Source: an uncultured Clostridia bacterium (GTDB lineage Bacteria > Bacillota > Clostridia > Saccharofermentanales > Saccharofermentanaceae). From it: a stretch of 36,152 bases of DNA. The notes beneath the pieces were generated by a model. The model had not been told where the DNA came from. It searched no databases and worked only from the letters and a program-made list of their open reading frames with translations. The DNA lies in the NCBI GenBank assembly GCA_946187935.1, contig CAMHSJ010000018.1, positions 1 through 36,152 of the forward strand, read 5' to 3'. Positions 25,421 through 33,404 of the stretch are shown in pieces (the stretch's first letter is position 1; every line of letters starts with the position of its first letter). A program made the position numbers and the translations under genes.

Positions 25421-25426
25421 TATAAT
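25421..25426 (+). promoter_or_regulatory. Likely -10 element for the FkbH module
   Basis: A consensus TATAAT lies 37 bases before the ATG at 25464, in the divergent gap between the antiporter and the FkbH gene. No convincing -35 hexamer was found at 16-18 bases. Confidence 0.5.
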
Positions 25427-25463
25427 TAAGATGTTTAGAATATTAGCTTAGGAGATGAGCACG

Positions 25464-27257
25464 ATGCAGGAATTAAAGTATCCGTACGATCCGGATTATA
25501 TCCTCCGCAAGAAGAAAGCCATAAAGCGTCAGCTCTTAGAGCGCGAAGGCGTTAACTATATCACCAAGAAGATCGCCATACTGGGCGGTTCCACGACCAA
25601 CGACATCAAGCTCATCTTAGAGCTGTTTCTCCTTGACTATGGCATCAAGCCCGAGTTCTTCGAATCCGAGTACAACAAGTACTATGAGGATGCCTTGTTC
25701 GGCAACGAAGAGTTAGATGAGTTTAAGCCTGATATCTGCTTCATACATACCACATCAAGAAATATCCTGACATATCCTGACGTAAACATGAGCAAGGCTC
25801 AGGTCGATGCCCTTGCCAGAGACACTTACCAGAGATTTGAAGGCTGCTGGACTGCTCTGTTTAAGCGTTATTCCTGCACTATCATACAGAATAATTTCGA
25901 GATGCCTTACTTTAGGCTCCTGGGAAACAGCGACTGCTCTGACATCCACGGCAGGCTCAACTTCATTAACAGGCTCAACGGCATGTTTGCTTCTTTCGCA
26001 GAAAGCAATGAATCGTTCTTCATAAACGATATCAACTACATCTCTGCAGAGTACGGCATAAAGAAGTGGGCAGATCCTTCTGACTGGTACCGGTATAAGT
26101 ACGCTCTGTCTGTTTCCGCGATCCCTGATCTTGCATTCAATCTTGCCAGGATCATCAAGGCTATCTACGGCAGGAACAAGAAGGCCTTTGCCCTCGATAT
26201 GGATAACACGCTCTGGGGCGGCATAGTAGGTGACGACGGTCCCGAGAACATCAAGATCGGACACGAGGATGCAGAGTCCGAACTCTACACTGAGTTCCAG
26301 CAGTACATCAAGGCTCATAAGGATCTGGGGATCCTTCTTACAGTCGCATCCAAGAACGATGAGGAGAATGCACTGGCCGGACTTGCAAGGCCTGACTCGA
26401 CACTTACCAAAGAGGATTTCCTCGTGATCAAGGCCAACTGGGACAACAAGGACAGGAATATAATGCAGACGGCAAAAGAACTTAACATCGGTGCCGACAG
26501 TTTTGTTTTCGTCGATGATAATCCTGCGGAAAGAGCGCTGGTCTTAAACCAGATCCCCGGCATAAGCGTTCCCGAGGTTGGCGAGCCTGAGAGCTATATC
26601 GGCATCCTGGACAGGAGCGGCTTTTTCGAAGTGACGAACCTGTCAGGAGACGATCTTAAAAGAGGAGAGATGTATAAGGCTAATATCGAACGTGCGAAAT
26701 CATCTATGAGTTTCGACAACTACGACGATTATCTCAGATCCCTTGAGATGCATGCCGAGATCAAGCCTTTCTCCCCGATGTATATGTCGAGGATCGCCGA
26801 GCTCACCAATAAGAGCAACCAGTTCAACTTAACGACAAGGCGCTGCAGCCAGGCCGAGATAGAGAGCATAGCAGAGGACCCCAAGTTCATCACCAGATAC
26901 GGAAAGCTCGAAGACAAGTTCGGTGACAACGGCGTTGTTGCGGTAACGTTCGGTCATGAGGAAGATTCACCTGAAGGCAGGATCTTCCATATAGACCTGT
27001 GGCTCATGAGCTGCCGTGTGCTTAAGCGCGGCATGGAATGCGCTATGATGGACGAGATCATCGCCGAATGCAAAAAACGCGGAATATCAAAGATTAAAGG
27101 CTATTATTATCCGACGGCAAAGAATAAAATGGTTAAGGATTTTTATAAGCAGCAGGGCTTTGAGCTCTTAAGAGAGGACGGCAGGGAAAACACCGAGTGG
27201 GGTCTTGATCTTGAGAAGCCCTGCGAGAGCGGCAATATTGCGATAACAGTTAACTGA
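25464..27257 (+). CDS. FkbH-like HAD-IIIC protein (BF1531-like N-domain, HAD, acetyltransferase-like C-domain)
   Basis: 597 residues. The N-terminal 210 form an SGNH/BF1531-like domain (IAILGGSTTNDIKLILE). The HAD domain (about 230-380) has ALDMDNTLWGGIVGDDG, TVASKNDEENA and VFVDDNPAERA, the hallmark of FkbH. The C-terminal 150 are a GNAT-like fold (IDLWLMSCRVLKRGMECAM ... GYYYPTAKNKMVKDFY). FkbH proteins take 1,3-bisphosphoglycerate, remove phosphate and load a glyceryl thioester onto an acyl carrier protein. An ACP gene follows by 12 bases, which fits. No polyketide synthase is present, so the product is more likely a surface substituent. The ATG at 25464 has AGGAG at 9 bases; the one at 25455 is against AGGAG. 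Confidence 0.9.
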   Translation: MQELKYPYDPDYILRKKKAIKRQLLEREGVNYITKKIAILGGSTTNDIKLILELFLLDYGIKPEFFESEYNKYYEDALFGNEELDEFKPDICFIHTTSRNILTYPDVNMSKAQVDALARDTYQRFEGCWTALFKRYSCTIIQNNFEMPYFRLLGNSDCSDIHGRLNFINRLNGMFASFAESNESFFINDINYISAEYGIKKWADPSDWYRYKYALSVSAIPDLAFNLARIIKAIYGRNKKAFALDMDNTLWGGIVGDDGPENIKIGHEDAESELYTEFQQYIKAHKDLGILLTVASKNDEENALAGLARPDSTLTKEDFLVIKANWDNKDRNIMQTAKELNIGADSFVFVDDNPAERALVLNQIPGISVPEVGEPESYIGILDRSGFFEVTNLSGDDLKRGEMYKANIERAKSSMSFDNYDDYLRSLEMHAEIKPFSPMYMSRIAELTNKSNQFNLTTRRCSQAEIESIAEDPKFITRYGKLEDKFGDNGVVAVTFGHEEDSPEGRIFHIDLWLMSCRVLKRGMECAMMDEIIAECKKRGISKIKGYYYPTAKNKMVKDFYKQQGFELLREDGRENTEWGLDLEKPCESGNIAITVN

Positions 27258-27269
27258 CGGAGGTTTGTT

Positions 27270-27512
27270 ATGACCAGAGAAGAAGTATACGGCAAGCTTA
27301 ATGAGGTATTCCAGGATGTCTTTGACGATGAAGACATCGAGGTAAATGACGGCACGACATCTGCTGATGTCGATGGCTGGGATTCATTAGAGCACATCAA
27401 TCTCATCGTTGCTGTCGAGAGGACTTTCGGCATCAAGTTCACGATGGGTGAGACGACAGGCCTTAAGAACGTCGGAGAGATGGTTGATAAGATCATCGCT
27501 CATCTGGGTTGA
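27270..27512 (+). CDS. Acyl carrier protein
   Basis: 80 residues, acidic. Four-helix ACP pattern with the phosphopantetheine Ser in GWDSLEHINLI (Ser39). The sequence is not the highly conserved AcpP of fatty-acid synthesis (DSLDTVEL there) but the DSLEH type found next to FkbH and other discrete ACP-dependent systems. GGAGG lies 6 bases before the ATG. The neighbours imply it carries the FkbH product and hands it on to the MBOAT protein. A 4'-phosphopantetheinyl transferase is not in the window. The next gene starts one base after its stop. Confidence 0.93.
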   Translation: MTREEVYGKLNEVFQDVFDDEDIEVNDGTTSADVDGWDSLEHINLIVAVERTFGIKFTMGETTGLKNVGEMVDKIIAHLG

Positions 27513-27513
27513 C

Positions 27514-27909
27514 ATGCAGGTCCATCACATAGGTTATCTCGTCAAGCGAATAAAGGATTCCGAGGAGGCTTTAAGCCTTCTGGGTTTTACCTGCGAGCGC
27601 GCAGCTGAATTCGACCCCATAAGGAATGCGACTCTTTCCTTCTGGGTAAACGGCAGCGAGAGGATCGAACTCGTAGAGCCGGCTGATGATTCGGATCTTA
27701 AGCCGCTTCTTAAAAAGTACAAGAATTCGCCCTATCACATCTGCTTTCTGGCTGATAGCTTGGAGCAGGCCAAAGCTGAATTCGAGGCAAAAGGATTTGT
27801 CTTGTTTAAGGATATCGAGCTTGCGCCATGTCTTGACGGCAGGCGTGTCGTTTTCCTTATGAGCCCGGGCTGTGGCATTGTTGAGATCGCTGACAAGGAG
27901 CCTGTCTGA
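27514..27909 (+). CDS. VOC (glyoxalase/methylmalonyl-CoA epimerase-like) superfamily protein
   Basis: 131 residues from ATG 27514; an upstream in-frame ATG at 27409 lies inside the ACP gene. Two beta-alpha-beta-beta-beta modules with the usual four metal ligand positions: HHIGYLV, ERIELVEP, YHICFLA and GCGIVEIAD (His, Glu, His, Glu). That is the pattern of methylmalonyl-CoA epimerase-like and lactoylglutathione lyase-like enzymes. In this module an epimerase or isomerase acting on the ACP-bound acyl group is my inference. It lies one base after the ACP and its stop overlaps the MBOAT start (TGATG). Confidence 0.8.
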   Translation: MQVHHIGYLVKRIKDSEEALSLLGFTCERAAEFDPIRNATLSFWVNGSERIELVEPADDSDLKPLLKKYKNSPYHICFLADSLEQAKAEFEAKGFVLFKDIELAPCLDGRRVVFLMSPGCGIVEIADKEPV

Positions 27910-29453
27910 TGTCTCTGGTATCTGCGGCTTTCCTTGGATTTATCCTTCTTGCGGCACTTGTTTACTATGTGATCCCCGGCAAGGCCAGGCAGGTCTGGCT
28001 CCTTATCCTGAGCATCGCATTTTGCTGCGCGGGAGGCTTTTATACACTTGTCTTTGTGCTCATATCCGCTGTGACGACATTTACAGGAGGAGCGCTCAGC
28101 GCAAAGAAGACAAAACCGGCAATAAGAAATGTTTTCTGCGCCGTTACGGTTATCTTCAATCTGGCGCTTCTTGTTATGGTCAAGTTCTACGGGGTTATGG
28201 ATCTTATAGCAGACAAGCTTAATTATTTCTTTGCATCAGGCGCGCAGACAAGCACTTTCATGCTCTATGCGGTCCCCGTGGGAATGTCTTTTTATACGCT
28301 CCAGATGATCGGTTATGTCTTAGACTGCAGATGGGAGAGGATTGCTCCCGAGAAGAACTTCTTAAAGTATCTTCTGTTCGCAACTTATTTCCCGTATCTG
28401 ACATCAGGCCCTATGAACACATATGCGGCGCTTTCTGCTGAATTGGATAAGTCAAAGGAAGTGAGGTTCTCTATTACGAGACTCAAGGAAGGTTCCATCA
28501 GGATAGCATGGGGTTTTCTTAAGAAGCTCGTTATCGCTGAACGTGCGGCAACACTGGTAAATGCTTCCTATGGCGATCACAAAACATATACCGGCATCTA
28601 TGTTTTGCTGGGCGTTATAAGTTTTGCAGTCCAGCTATATGCTGATTTCTCAGGGTGCATGGATGTCGTATTGGGAACGTCACATCTTCTTGGGATAGAT
28701 CTTCCCGAGAACTTCAATTCGCCATATCTTGCGCTTTCCATAAGAGAGTATTGGCAGAGATGGCATATAACGCTCGGCTCGTGGCTCAGGGACTACCTCT
28801 TCTATCCAATACTTAAGACGCCGTTGTTCATCAAGATCGGCGACATCTCGCGCAAGGCATTCGGAAAGAAGAAGGGCAAGAAGGTTCCCGTTTATCTTGC
28901 GATGCTGGTCCTCTGGTTTGCCGTAGGTTACTGGCACGGCGGCCTGTGGAAGTACATCATAGGATCAGGACTGCTTCATTGTTTCTATATCGTTTCCGGC
29001 ATGATGGCTGAGCCTCTTTTCGCGAAGATCAGGCCGGTAATAAGGGCGGATAAGGCATACTTTAAGGTCTTCCAGATAGTAAGGACTTTCTTCCTTGTCC
29101 TCCTTGGCTTTGTATTCTTCAGGTCGGCAAACTTACCTGATGCCATAGATATGTTCAGGGCGTTAGTAAGAAGCGGCGGCATAGCTTTTGACATTGAGGG
29201 TATAATGGGAATGGGCATAAGCCTGCCGGATCTTTATGTACTCGTGCTTGGCGTTATCCTGCTTGCGGCAGTCGATATCTTTAAGTACAGGGAAAAAGAG
29301 ACTGATGAACCGAGGTCTATATTAGAGCTCATAAACAAGGGCGGAATACTTGCAGGATGGGCAGTATTCGTACTCCTTGTGCTTTTGGTCCTTGTTTTCG
29401 GCAAGTATGGTCTGGGTTACGATTCGGGCGCGTTCATCTACGCGAGGATCTGA
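27909..29453 (+). CDS. MBOAT family O-acyltransferase (DltB/AlgI-like)
   Basis: 514 residues with about 11 membrane segments. Conserved MBOAT features: FATYFPYLTSGPM, YADFSGCMDVVLGTSHLLGI, FNSPYLALSIREYWQRWHIT, LGSWLRDYLFYP, and the active-site His in WFAVGYWHGGLWKYIIGSGL. DltB- and AlgI-type MBOATs move an acyl group across the membrane from a carrier protein or other donor to a surface polymer. The immediate partners (FkbH, ACP and VOC, overlapping or one base apart) indicate an ACP thioester as donor. The expected extracellular partner protein (DltD or AlgJ/X-like) is not in the window. The acceptor may be the glycan of the upstream glycosyltransferase block. Confidence 0.93.
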   Translation: MSLVSAAFLGFILLAALVYYVIPGKARQVWLLILSIAFCCAGGFYTLVFVLISAVTTFTGGALSAKKTKPAIRNVFCAVTVIFNLALLVMVKFYGVMDLIADKLNYFFASGAQTSTFMLYAVPVGMSFYTLQMIGYVLDCRWERIAPEKNFLKYLLFATYFPYLTSGPMNTYAALSAELDKSKEVRFSITRLKEGSIRIAWGFLKKLVIAERAATLVNASYGDHKTYTGIYVLLGVISFAVQLYADFSGCMDVVLGTSHLLGIDLPENFNSPYLALSIREYWQRWHITLGSWLRDYLFYPILKTPLFIKIGDISRKAFGKKKGKKVPVYLAMLVLWFAVGYWHGGLWKYIIGSGLLHCFYIVSGMMAEPLFAKIRPVIRADKAYFKVFQIVRTFFLVLLGFVFFRSANLPDAIDMFRALVRSGGIAFDIEGIMGMGISLPDLYVLVLGVILLAAVDIFKYREKETDEPRSILELINKGGILAGWAVFVLLVLLVLVFGKYGLGYDSGAFIYARI

Positions 29454-29470
29454 TATACGGGAGGTTTTAT

Positions 29471-30079
29471 ATGAACATAGTTTGTCTTGATATGGAAGGT
29501 GTTCTGGTACCTGAGATCTGGATCGAGTTTTCCAAGGTAAGCGGTATCCCTGAACTTAAGCGCACCACCAGAGATGAGCCTGATTACGATAAGCTCATGC
29601 GCTGGAGACTGGATATCTTAAGAGAGCACGGCTTAGGCTTAAAGGAGATCCAGGATGTCATCTCCAAGATAGATCCTCTTCCGGGCGCTAAGGAATTCCT
29701 TGACGAACTGAGGAAGGACATGCAGGTCATCATAATAAGTGATACGTTCACGCAGTTTGCCATGCCTCTCATGGAGAAGCTCGGATACCCCGCGCTCTTC
29801 TGCAACTCCCTTGTTGTCGGAGAAGACGGCATGATCAGTGATTTCAAGATGAGGATAGAGAATTCCAAGCTCTCAACAGTCAAGGCTCTGCAGTCCATAG
29901 GCTTTGATACGATCGCATCAGGCGATTCTTATAACGACCTTGCCATGATCAAGGCATCAAAGGCAGGATTCCTGTTCAGGAGCACGGAGCAGATCATAAA
30001 GGACAACCCTGATATCCCTGCGTTTGAAGAGTTTAACGACCTTCTTGCTGCCATCAGATCAGTTCCCGATTCCAACTGA
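29471..30079 (+). CDS. thrH: ThrH-like phosphoserine phosphatase / homoserine phosphotransferase (HAD)
   Basis: 202 residues, the usual ThrH length. The first HAD motif CLDMEGVLVPEIWIEF is the ThrH signature (DMEGVLTPEIW). IIISDTFTQF is the second, and ASGDSYNDLAMIKASKAGFLF is the fourth with Asp and Asn. ThrH in Pseudomonas dephosphorylates phosphoserine and can move the phosphate to homoserine. GGAGG lies 6 bases before the ATG. It follows the MBOAT gene by 17 bases and could be in the same operon. It may belong to serine metabolism or, by inference, act on a phosphorylated three-carbon intermediate of the module. Confidence 0.85.
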   Translation: MNIVCLDMEGVLVPEIWIEFSKVSGIPELKRTTRDEPDYDKLMRWRLDILREHGLGLKEIQDVISKIDPLPGAKEFLDELRKDMQVIIISDTFTQFAMPLMEKLGYPALFCNSLVVGEDGMISDFKMRIENSKLSTVKALQSIGFDTIASGDSYNDLAMIKASKAGFLFRSTEQIIKDNPDIPAFEEFNDLLAAIRSVPDSN

Positions 30080-30086
30080 TTTGGCA

Positions 30087-30115
30087 TTTACTTTTGAGGT
30101 CAAACAATTTATTAT
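30087..30115 (+). promoter_or_regulatory. Candidate sigma-70-type promoter for PPi-PFK
   Basis: TTTACT (30087-30092), 17-base spacer and TATTAT (30110-30115) lie 32 bases before the ATG at 30147. The -35 matches consensus at four positions and the -10 at five. Confidence 0.5.
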
Positions 30116-30146
30116 TTTAGGGTATTTTATTTAAAGGAGTACGACT

Positions 30147-31805
30147 ATGGAAATTTCACCACTTCAGAAAGCCAGATATGAGTATCAGCCTAAGCTTCCG
30201 GGCATGCTCAGGAACGGTATCGCAGACATCTGCGTTAAGGAAGGCGCTGCTACTGCAAGCGTTGCTGACCAGGACAAGATCCAGGCTTTATTCCCCAATA
30301 CATATGGTAAGCCGGAGATCACCTTCGAGAAGGGTGCCAACACATCTTCTGCTAAGAAGCAGGTTGTAGGCGTTATCCTCTCAGGCGGACAGGCTCCTGG
30401 CGGACACAACGTTATCACAGGTCTTTACGATGCTCTTAAAGCAACAGATAAGGACAACGTTCTGCTCGGATTCAAGGGCGGCCCTGACGGACTTCTCAAG
30501 AATGATTTCGTAGAGTTCGACGATGCATTCATCGACAGCTACAGAAACACAGGCGGTTTCGACATCATCGGTTCAGGCAGAACAAAGCTCGAGACAGAAG
30601 AGCAGTTCGGCATCGTTGCCCAGAACGCCAAGAAGAACGGCCTTACAGCAATAGTCATCATCGGCGGTGACGACTCCAACACTAACGCAGCTACTCTTGC
30701 TGAGTACATGGCAGCTAAGGGCACAGGCGTTCAGGTAATCGGATGCCCCAAGACGATCGACGGCGACCTCAAGAACGAGGACATCGAGGCTTCATTCGGT
30801 TTCGATACAGCTACAAAGACCTATAGCGAAGTCATCGGCAATATCGAGAGAGATGCTAACTCCGCTAAGAAGTACTGGCACTTTGTTAAGGTAATGGGCA
30901 GAAGCGCTTCACACGTTGCCCTTGAGTGCGCACTCGAGACACAGCCTAACATCTGCCTCATCGGTGAGGAAGTCGCAGCTAAGAAGATGTCACTTAGCCA
31001 GATCACAAGCTACATCGCAGATTCTGTTGAGAAGAGAGCAGCTAACGGAGACAACTTCGGTGTTGCGATCATCCCTGAGGGTATCGTAGAGTTCGTTCCC
31101 GAGTTCTCCGCTCTCATCGCTGAGATCAACGAGCTTTTGGCTGGCGAAGCTACAGAGAAGTTCAACGCGCTTCCTGACTGGCAGGCAAAGTACGACTTCA
31201 TCAAGGCAGGTCTTACACCTTCCGCATTCGCAGTATTCGATCTTCTCCCCGTAGGCATCCAGCAGCAGCTCTTCTTAGAGCGTGATCCTCACGGCAACGT
31301 TCAGGTATCCCTGATCGAATCTGAGAAGCTCTTCTCAGAGCTCGTTAAGAATGAGCTTGCCAAGAGAAAGGCAGCCGGCACATACAAGGGCAAGTTCTCT
31401 CCTCTCCACCACTTCTTCGGTTACGAGGGCAGATGCGCATTCCCTTCCAACTTCGATGCAGACTACTGCTATTCATTAGGCTACAATGCATTCATGCTCA
31501 TCCAGTACGGATACACAGGTTACCTCTCAAAGGTTTCCAACATCAGCAAGCCTGCTGATGAGTGGGTTGCAGGCGGTATGCCTATCACAAAGATGATGAA
31601 CATGGAGAGAAGAAACGGCGCAGACAAGCCGGTTATCCGCAAGGCTCTCGTTGAGTTAGACGGCAAGCCCTTCAAGTTCTTCGAAGCAAACAGAGATAAG
31701 TGGGCTGTTGAGACATGCTTCACATATCCCGGCGCTATCCAGTACTTCGGACCTTCTGAAGTCTGCGACAGGACAACAGTTACACTCGCTCTTGAGCAGG
31801 GCTGA
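30147..31805 (+). CDS. pfp: Diphosphate-fructose-6-phosphate 1-phosphotransferase (PPi-PFK)
   Basis: 552 residues, the long form of PPi-dependent phosphofructokinase. It interconverts fructose 6-phosphate and fructose 1,6-bisphosphate with PPi in place of ATP, reversibly. [16 protein letters not shown] starts the active site, GGDDSNTNA has the Asp that replaces the Gly of ATP enzymes (GGDGS), and [10 protein letters not shown] is the PPi-specific Lys motif. [18 protein letters not shown] and IPEGIVEF are also typical. AAAGGAG lies 8 bases before the ATG. Codon use is strongly biased, as for a highly expressed gene. A strong terminator follows. PPi-PFK is common in anaerobic Clostridia. Confidence 0.97.
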   Translation: MEISPLQKARYEYQPKLPGMLRNGIADICVKEGAATASVADQDKIQALFPNTYGKPEITFEKGANTSSAKKQVVGVILSGGQAPGGHNVITGLYDALKATDKDNVLLGFKGGPDGLLKNDFVEFDDAFIDSYRNTGGFDIIGSGRTKLETEEQFGIVAQNAKKNGLTAIVIIGGDDSNTNAATLAEYMAAKGTGVQVIGCPKTIDGDLKNEDIEASFGFDTATKTYSEVIGNIERDANSAKKYWHFVKVMGRSASHVALECALETQPNICLIGEEVAAKKMSLSQITSYIADSVEKRAANGDNFGVAIIPEGIVEFVPEFSALIAEINELLAGEATEKFNALPDWQAKYDFIKAGLTPSAFAVFDLLPVGIQQQLFLERDPHGNVQVSLIESEKLFSELVKNELAKRKAAGTYKGKFSPLHHFFGYEGRCAFPSNFDADYCYSLGYNAFMLIQYGYTGYLSKVSNISKPADEWVAGGMPITKMMNMERRNGADKPVIRKALVELDGKPFKFFEANRDKWAVETCFTYPGAIQYFGPSEVCDRTTVTLALEQG

Positions 31806-31830
31806 TATCTGAATCCGATTTAAAATCATC

Positions 31831-31862
31831 AAGGGGTCTTTTCTGATTTGGAAAGACCCCTT
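31831..31862 (+). terminator. Rho-independent terminator after PPi-PFK
   Basis: aaggggtcttt (31831-31841) pairs perfectly with aaagacccctt (31852-31862) around a 10-base loop. The hairpin is nearly symmetrical and could also stop transcripts coming from the minus-strand hepT gene. Confidence 0.85.
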
Positions 31863-31913
31863 GCTATTGTTTAAGTGCAGTTGTGAACCTGATCGATGAT
31901 CTATATCAGATCA

Positions 31914-32264
31914 TTAGCTGCCAAGCTCTGCATCACAGAATTCTTTTAGTTTTGGAATATCGTCTGTTATTGTATTCCAGATCGATTCCGTCTCAACATT
32001 GTTATAATCGTGGATGATCACATTGCGCAGCCCCCGGATCTGTTTCCACGGTATGCTGCTGCTTGTTGATCTGACATAATCTTCAGACAGCAGTTTAGCC
32101 AGTTCCCCTATCTGGGAAAGGTTCATTAAGACAGAATCAATATAGTCAGAGTCTGATTCAAAAACCGACAGCTCTGATCCAAATCTTTCCTTAGTTTTAC
32201 TGATCTTGTTACAGTGCGACCGGATGTGTTCTATTATCCGTTTGTCCTTCTCTGTTTCTATCAT
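31914..32264 (-). CDS. hepT: HepT family toxin (HEPN RNase)
   Basis: 116 residues from the ATG at 32264; an upstream in-frame ATG at 32312 lies deep in mntA. HepT is a HEPN-fold RNase toxin. The active motif is RNVIIHDYNNV near the C-terminal third (R-x4-H-x-Y), fully intact. The partner mntA overlaps its 5' end by 56 bases in another frame, unusually long for this pair. In known pairs MntA neutralises HepT by adding AMP groups to the Tyr of the R-x-H-x-Y motif. The motif's Tyr is present here. It may serve in plasmid/chromosome stability or phage defence; no other defence genes are adjacent. Confidence 0.9.
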   Translation of the reverse strand: MIETEKDKRIIEHIRSHCNKISKTKERFGSELSVFESDSDYIDSVLMNLSQIGELAKLLSEDYVRSTSSSIPWKQIRGLRNVIIHDYNNVETESIWNTITDDIPKLKEFCDAELGS

Positions 32265-32559
32265 AAAGAATAACCATATCCCTTCTAACGTTTTCAACAA
32301 ACGACAGATCATTGTTGGCAGAAAGTGCTCTGAAAGTTATCAGATCGATCTTCTTGCCGAGAGCTTCTTCCAAGTCCTGGTATATGCCGGATAATACCAA
32401 CAGGTTTTTGATGTTCGGAACATCTATCAACAGATCTATATCACTGTCCTCGCTTGCTTCACGGCGGGCATAAGAGCCAAAAACATACAGTGCAGAAATG
32501 TCGTATTTCTGCACAACAGGAATGATATGCTGCTTTATTTCATCAAGAGTATAGATCAT
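32209..32559 (-). CDS. mntA: MntA-type minimal nucleotidyltransferase antitoxin
   Basis: 116 residues. Nucleotidyltransferase motif GSYARREASEDSDIDLLID (GS-x10-DxD) near residues 28-46, with the third acid candidate in KIDLITF. MntA proteins AMPylate their HepT toxin. The C terminus runs 18-20 residues beyond the usual end (DMVILYDR) because the frame stays open into hepT; that tail (NREGQTDNRTHPVAL) may be unimportant. GGAGG lies 13 bases before the ATG, a long spacing. It is first in a two-gene minus-strand operon with its own promoter. Confidence 0.9.
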   Translation of the reverse strand: MIYTLDEIKQHIIPVVQKYDISALYVFGSYARREASEDSDIDLLIDVPNIKNLLVLSGIYQDLEEALGKKIDLITFRALSANNDLSFVENVRRDMVILYDRNREGQTDNRTHPVAL

Positions 32560-32584
32560 ACCTGTGTTTAAGCCTCCTGCCTGT

Positions 32585-32613
32585 ATTATACATTACAAGG
32601 AATAAACACTCAA
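32585..32613 (-). promoter_or_regulatory. Promoter of mntA-hepT
   Basis: On the minus strand TTGAGT (32613-32608), a 17-base spacer and a perfect TATAAT (32590-32585) lie about 25 bases before the mntA start. No clear inverted repeat for autoregulation was seen over it. Confidence 0.7.
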
Positions 32614-32688
32614 AAAGAACAGATCTGCCTTGAAATGCGATCCGTTGATCGGCGAAGATCCCGCAGCTTTAATTATGGAATGAATATT

Positions 32689-33348
32689 TTATTCTGTTTT
32701 GATCTTTGGAAGGTTCCAGCCGAAACTTGCTGCAAGATATCTTATGACTACCGTTACGAAGAAACCTGCAAGAAGCGAGGAGGTTCCTGAGCCGGTTACT
32801 GTATACCAGGTGTAGGTTACGATGGCTCCCAGGATAGATGCGCAGGCATATACGTGCTTTACGAAGATGACAGGCATCTCGAGCGATAAGACATCGCGGA
32901 GGACTCCGCCTCCAACACCTGTTACGACACCTAAGAAGATGACAAGGAACACGCGGCTCATGATGTCAGGTGAAAGACCTGCATGAACGCCGTCGACCGT
33001 AAAGGCCGCAAGACCTACCGAGTCGCACCAGAAGAAGATCTTATCGTAGATGTGCTTAGCCCTCTCCGGGATCTGTGTGCCTTTCTTGTTGATCATCCAT
33101 ATGAAACAGAATACTATATTTGCCGTGATGGCGGCAACGATAACGAATATCGGGTTTACGAATGCCTGAGGGGGCGTCTTGCCAATGATGAGATCTCTTA
33201 TGATTCCGCCGCCTGTTGCGGTAAGGATCGCCAGGATATTTACGCCGAAGATATCCATCTTTTTCCTTATGCCCGTGATAGCGCCGGACACGGCAAAAGC
33301 AGCTGTTCCGATGAAGTCCATTATGTAGATAAATACCGTGGTGTCCAT
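32689..33348 (-). CDS. TRIC-family (UPF0126) membrane channel protein
   Basis: 219 residues with about seven membrane helices in two repeats. Each repeat carries the glycine-rich UPF0126 signature: GTAAFAVSGAITGIR with ATGGGIIRDLIIG, and GLAAFTVDGVHAG with GVGGGVLRDVLS. The family is related to eukaryotic trimeric intracellular cation channels; bacterial members form cation pores or have been proposed as small-molecule transporters. There is no ribosome site before the ATG at 33348, and the predicted transcript starts 2-3 bases upstream, so the mRNA may be leaderless. It is a single-gene unit, divergent from ybgC. Confidence 0.9.
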   Translation of the reverse strand: MDTTVFIYIMDFIGTAAFAVSGAITGIRKKMDIFGVNILAILTATGGGIIRDLIIGKTPPQAFVNPIFVIVAAITANIVFCFIWMINKKGTQIPERAKHIYDKIFFWCDSVGLAAFTVDGVHAGLSPDIMSRVFLVIFLGVVTGVGGGVLRDVLSLEMPVIFVKHVYACASILGAIVTYTWYTVTGSGTSSLLAGFFVTVVIRYLAASFGWNLPKIKTE

Positions 33349-33357
33349 AACGCTACT

Positions 33358-33386
33358 ATTGTATTTTTGTTATAATGAAAAAGCAA
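33358..33386 (-). promoter_or_regulatory. Promoter of the TRIC-family gene, overlapping the ybgC promoter
   Basis: On the minus strand TTGCTT (33386-33381), a 17-base spacer and TACAAT (33363-33358) end only 9 bases before the ATG at 33348, leaving almost no 5' untranslated region. Confidence 0.6.
33368..33376 (+). promoter_or_regulatory. Extended -10 promoter for ybgC-trxB
   Basis: TGTTATAAT (33368-33376, TGnTATAAT) lies 28 bases before the ATG at 33405 and inside the spacer of the divergent TRIC promoter. No good -35 hexamer is seen. Confidence 0.55.
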
Positions 33387-33404
33387 ATCTAAGGAGATAA
33401 TCAT

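Noticed and set aside
25755..26318. Long open frame of 187 codons on the minus strand inside the FkbH gene
   Set aside because: It is antisense to a strongly conserved enzyme, has no family resemblance and no ribosome site; a codon-bias shadow.
32630..32680. Hairpin-like GATC-rich stretch as a terminator of the TRIC gene
   Set aside because: Pairing is imperfect and there is no T run on the minus strand after it.
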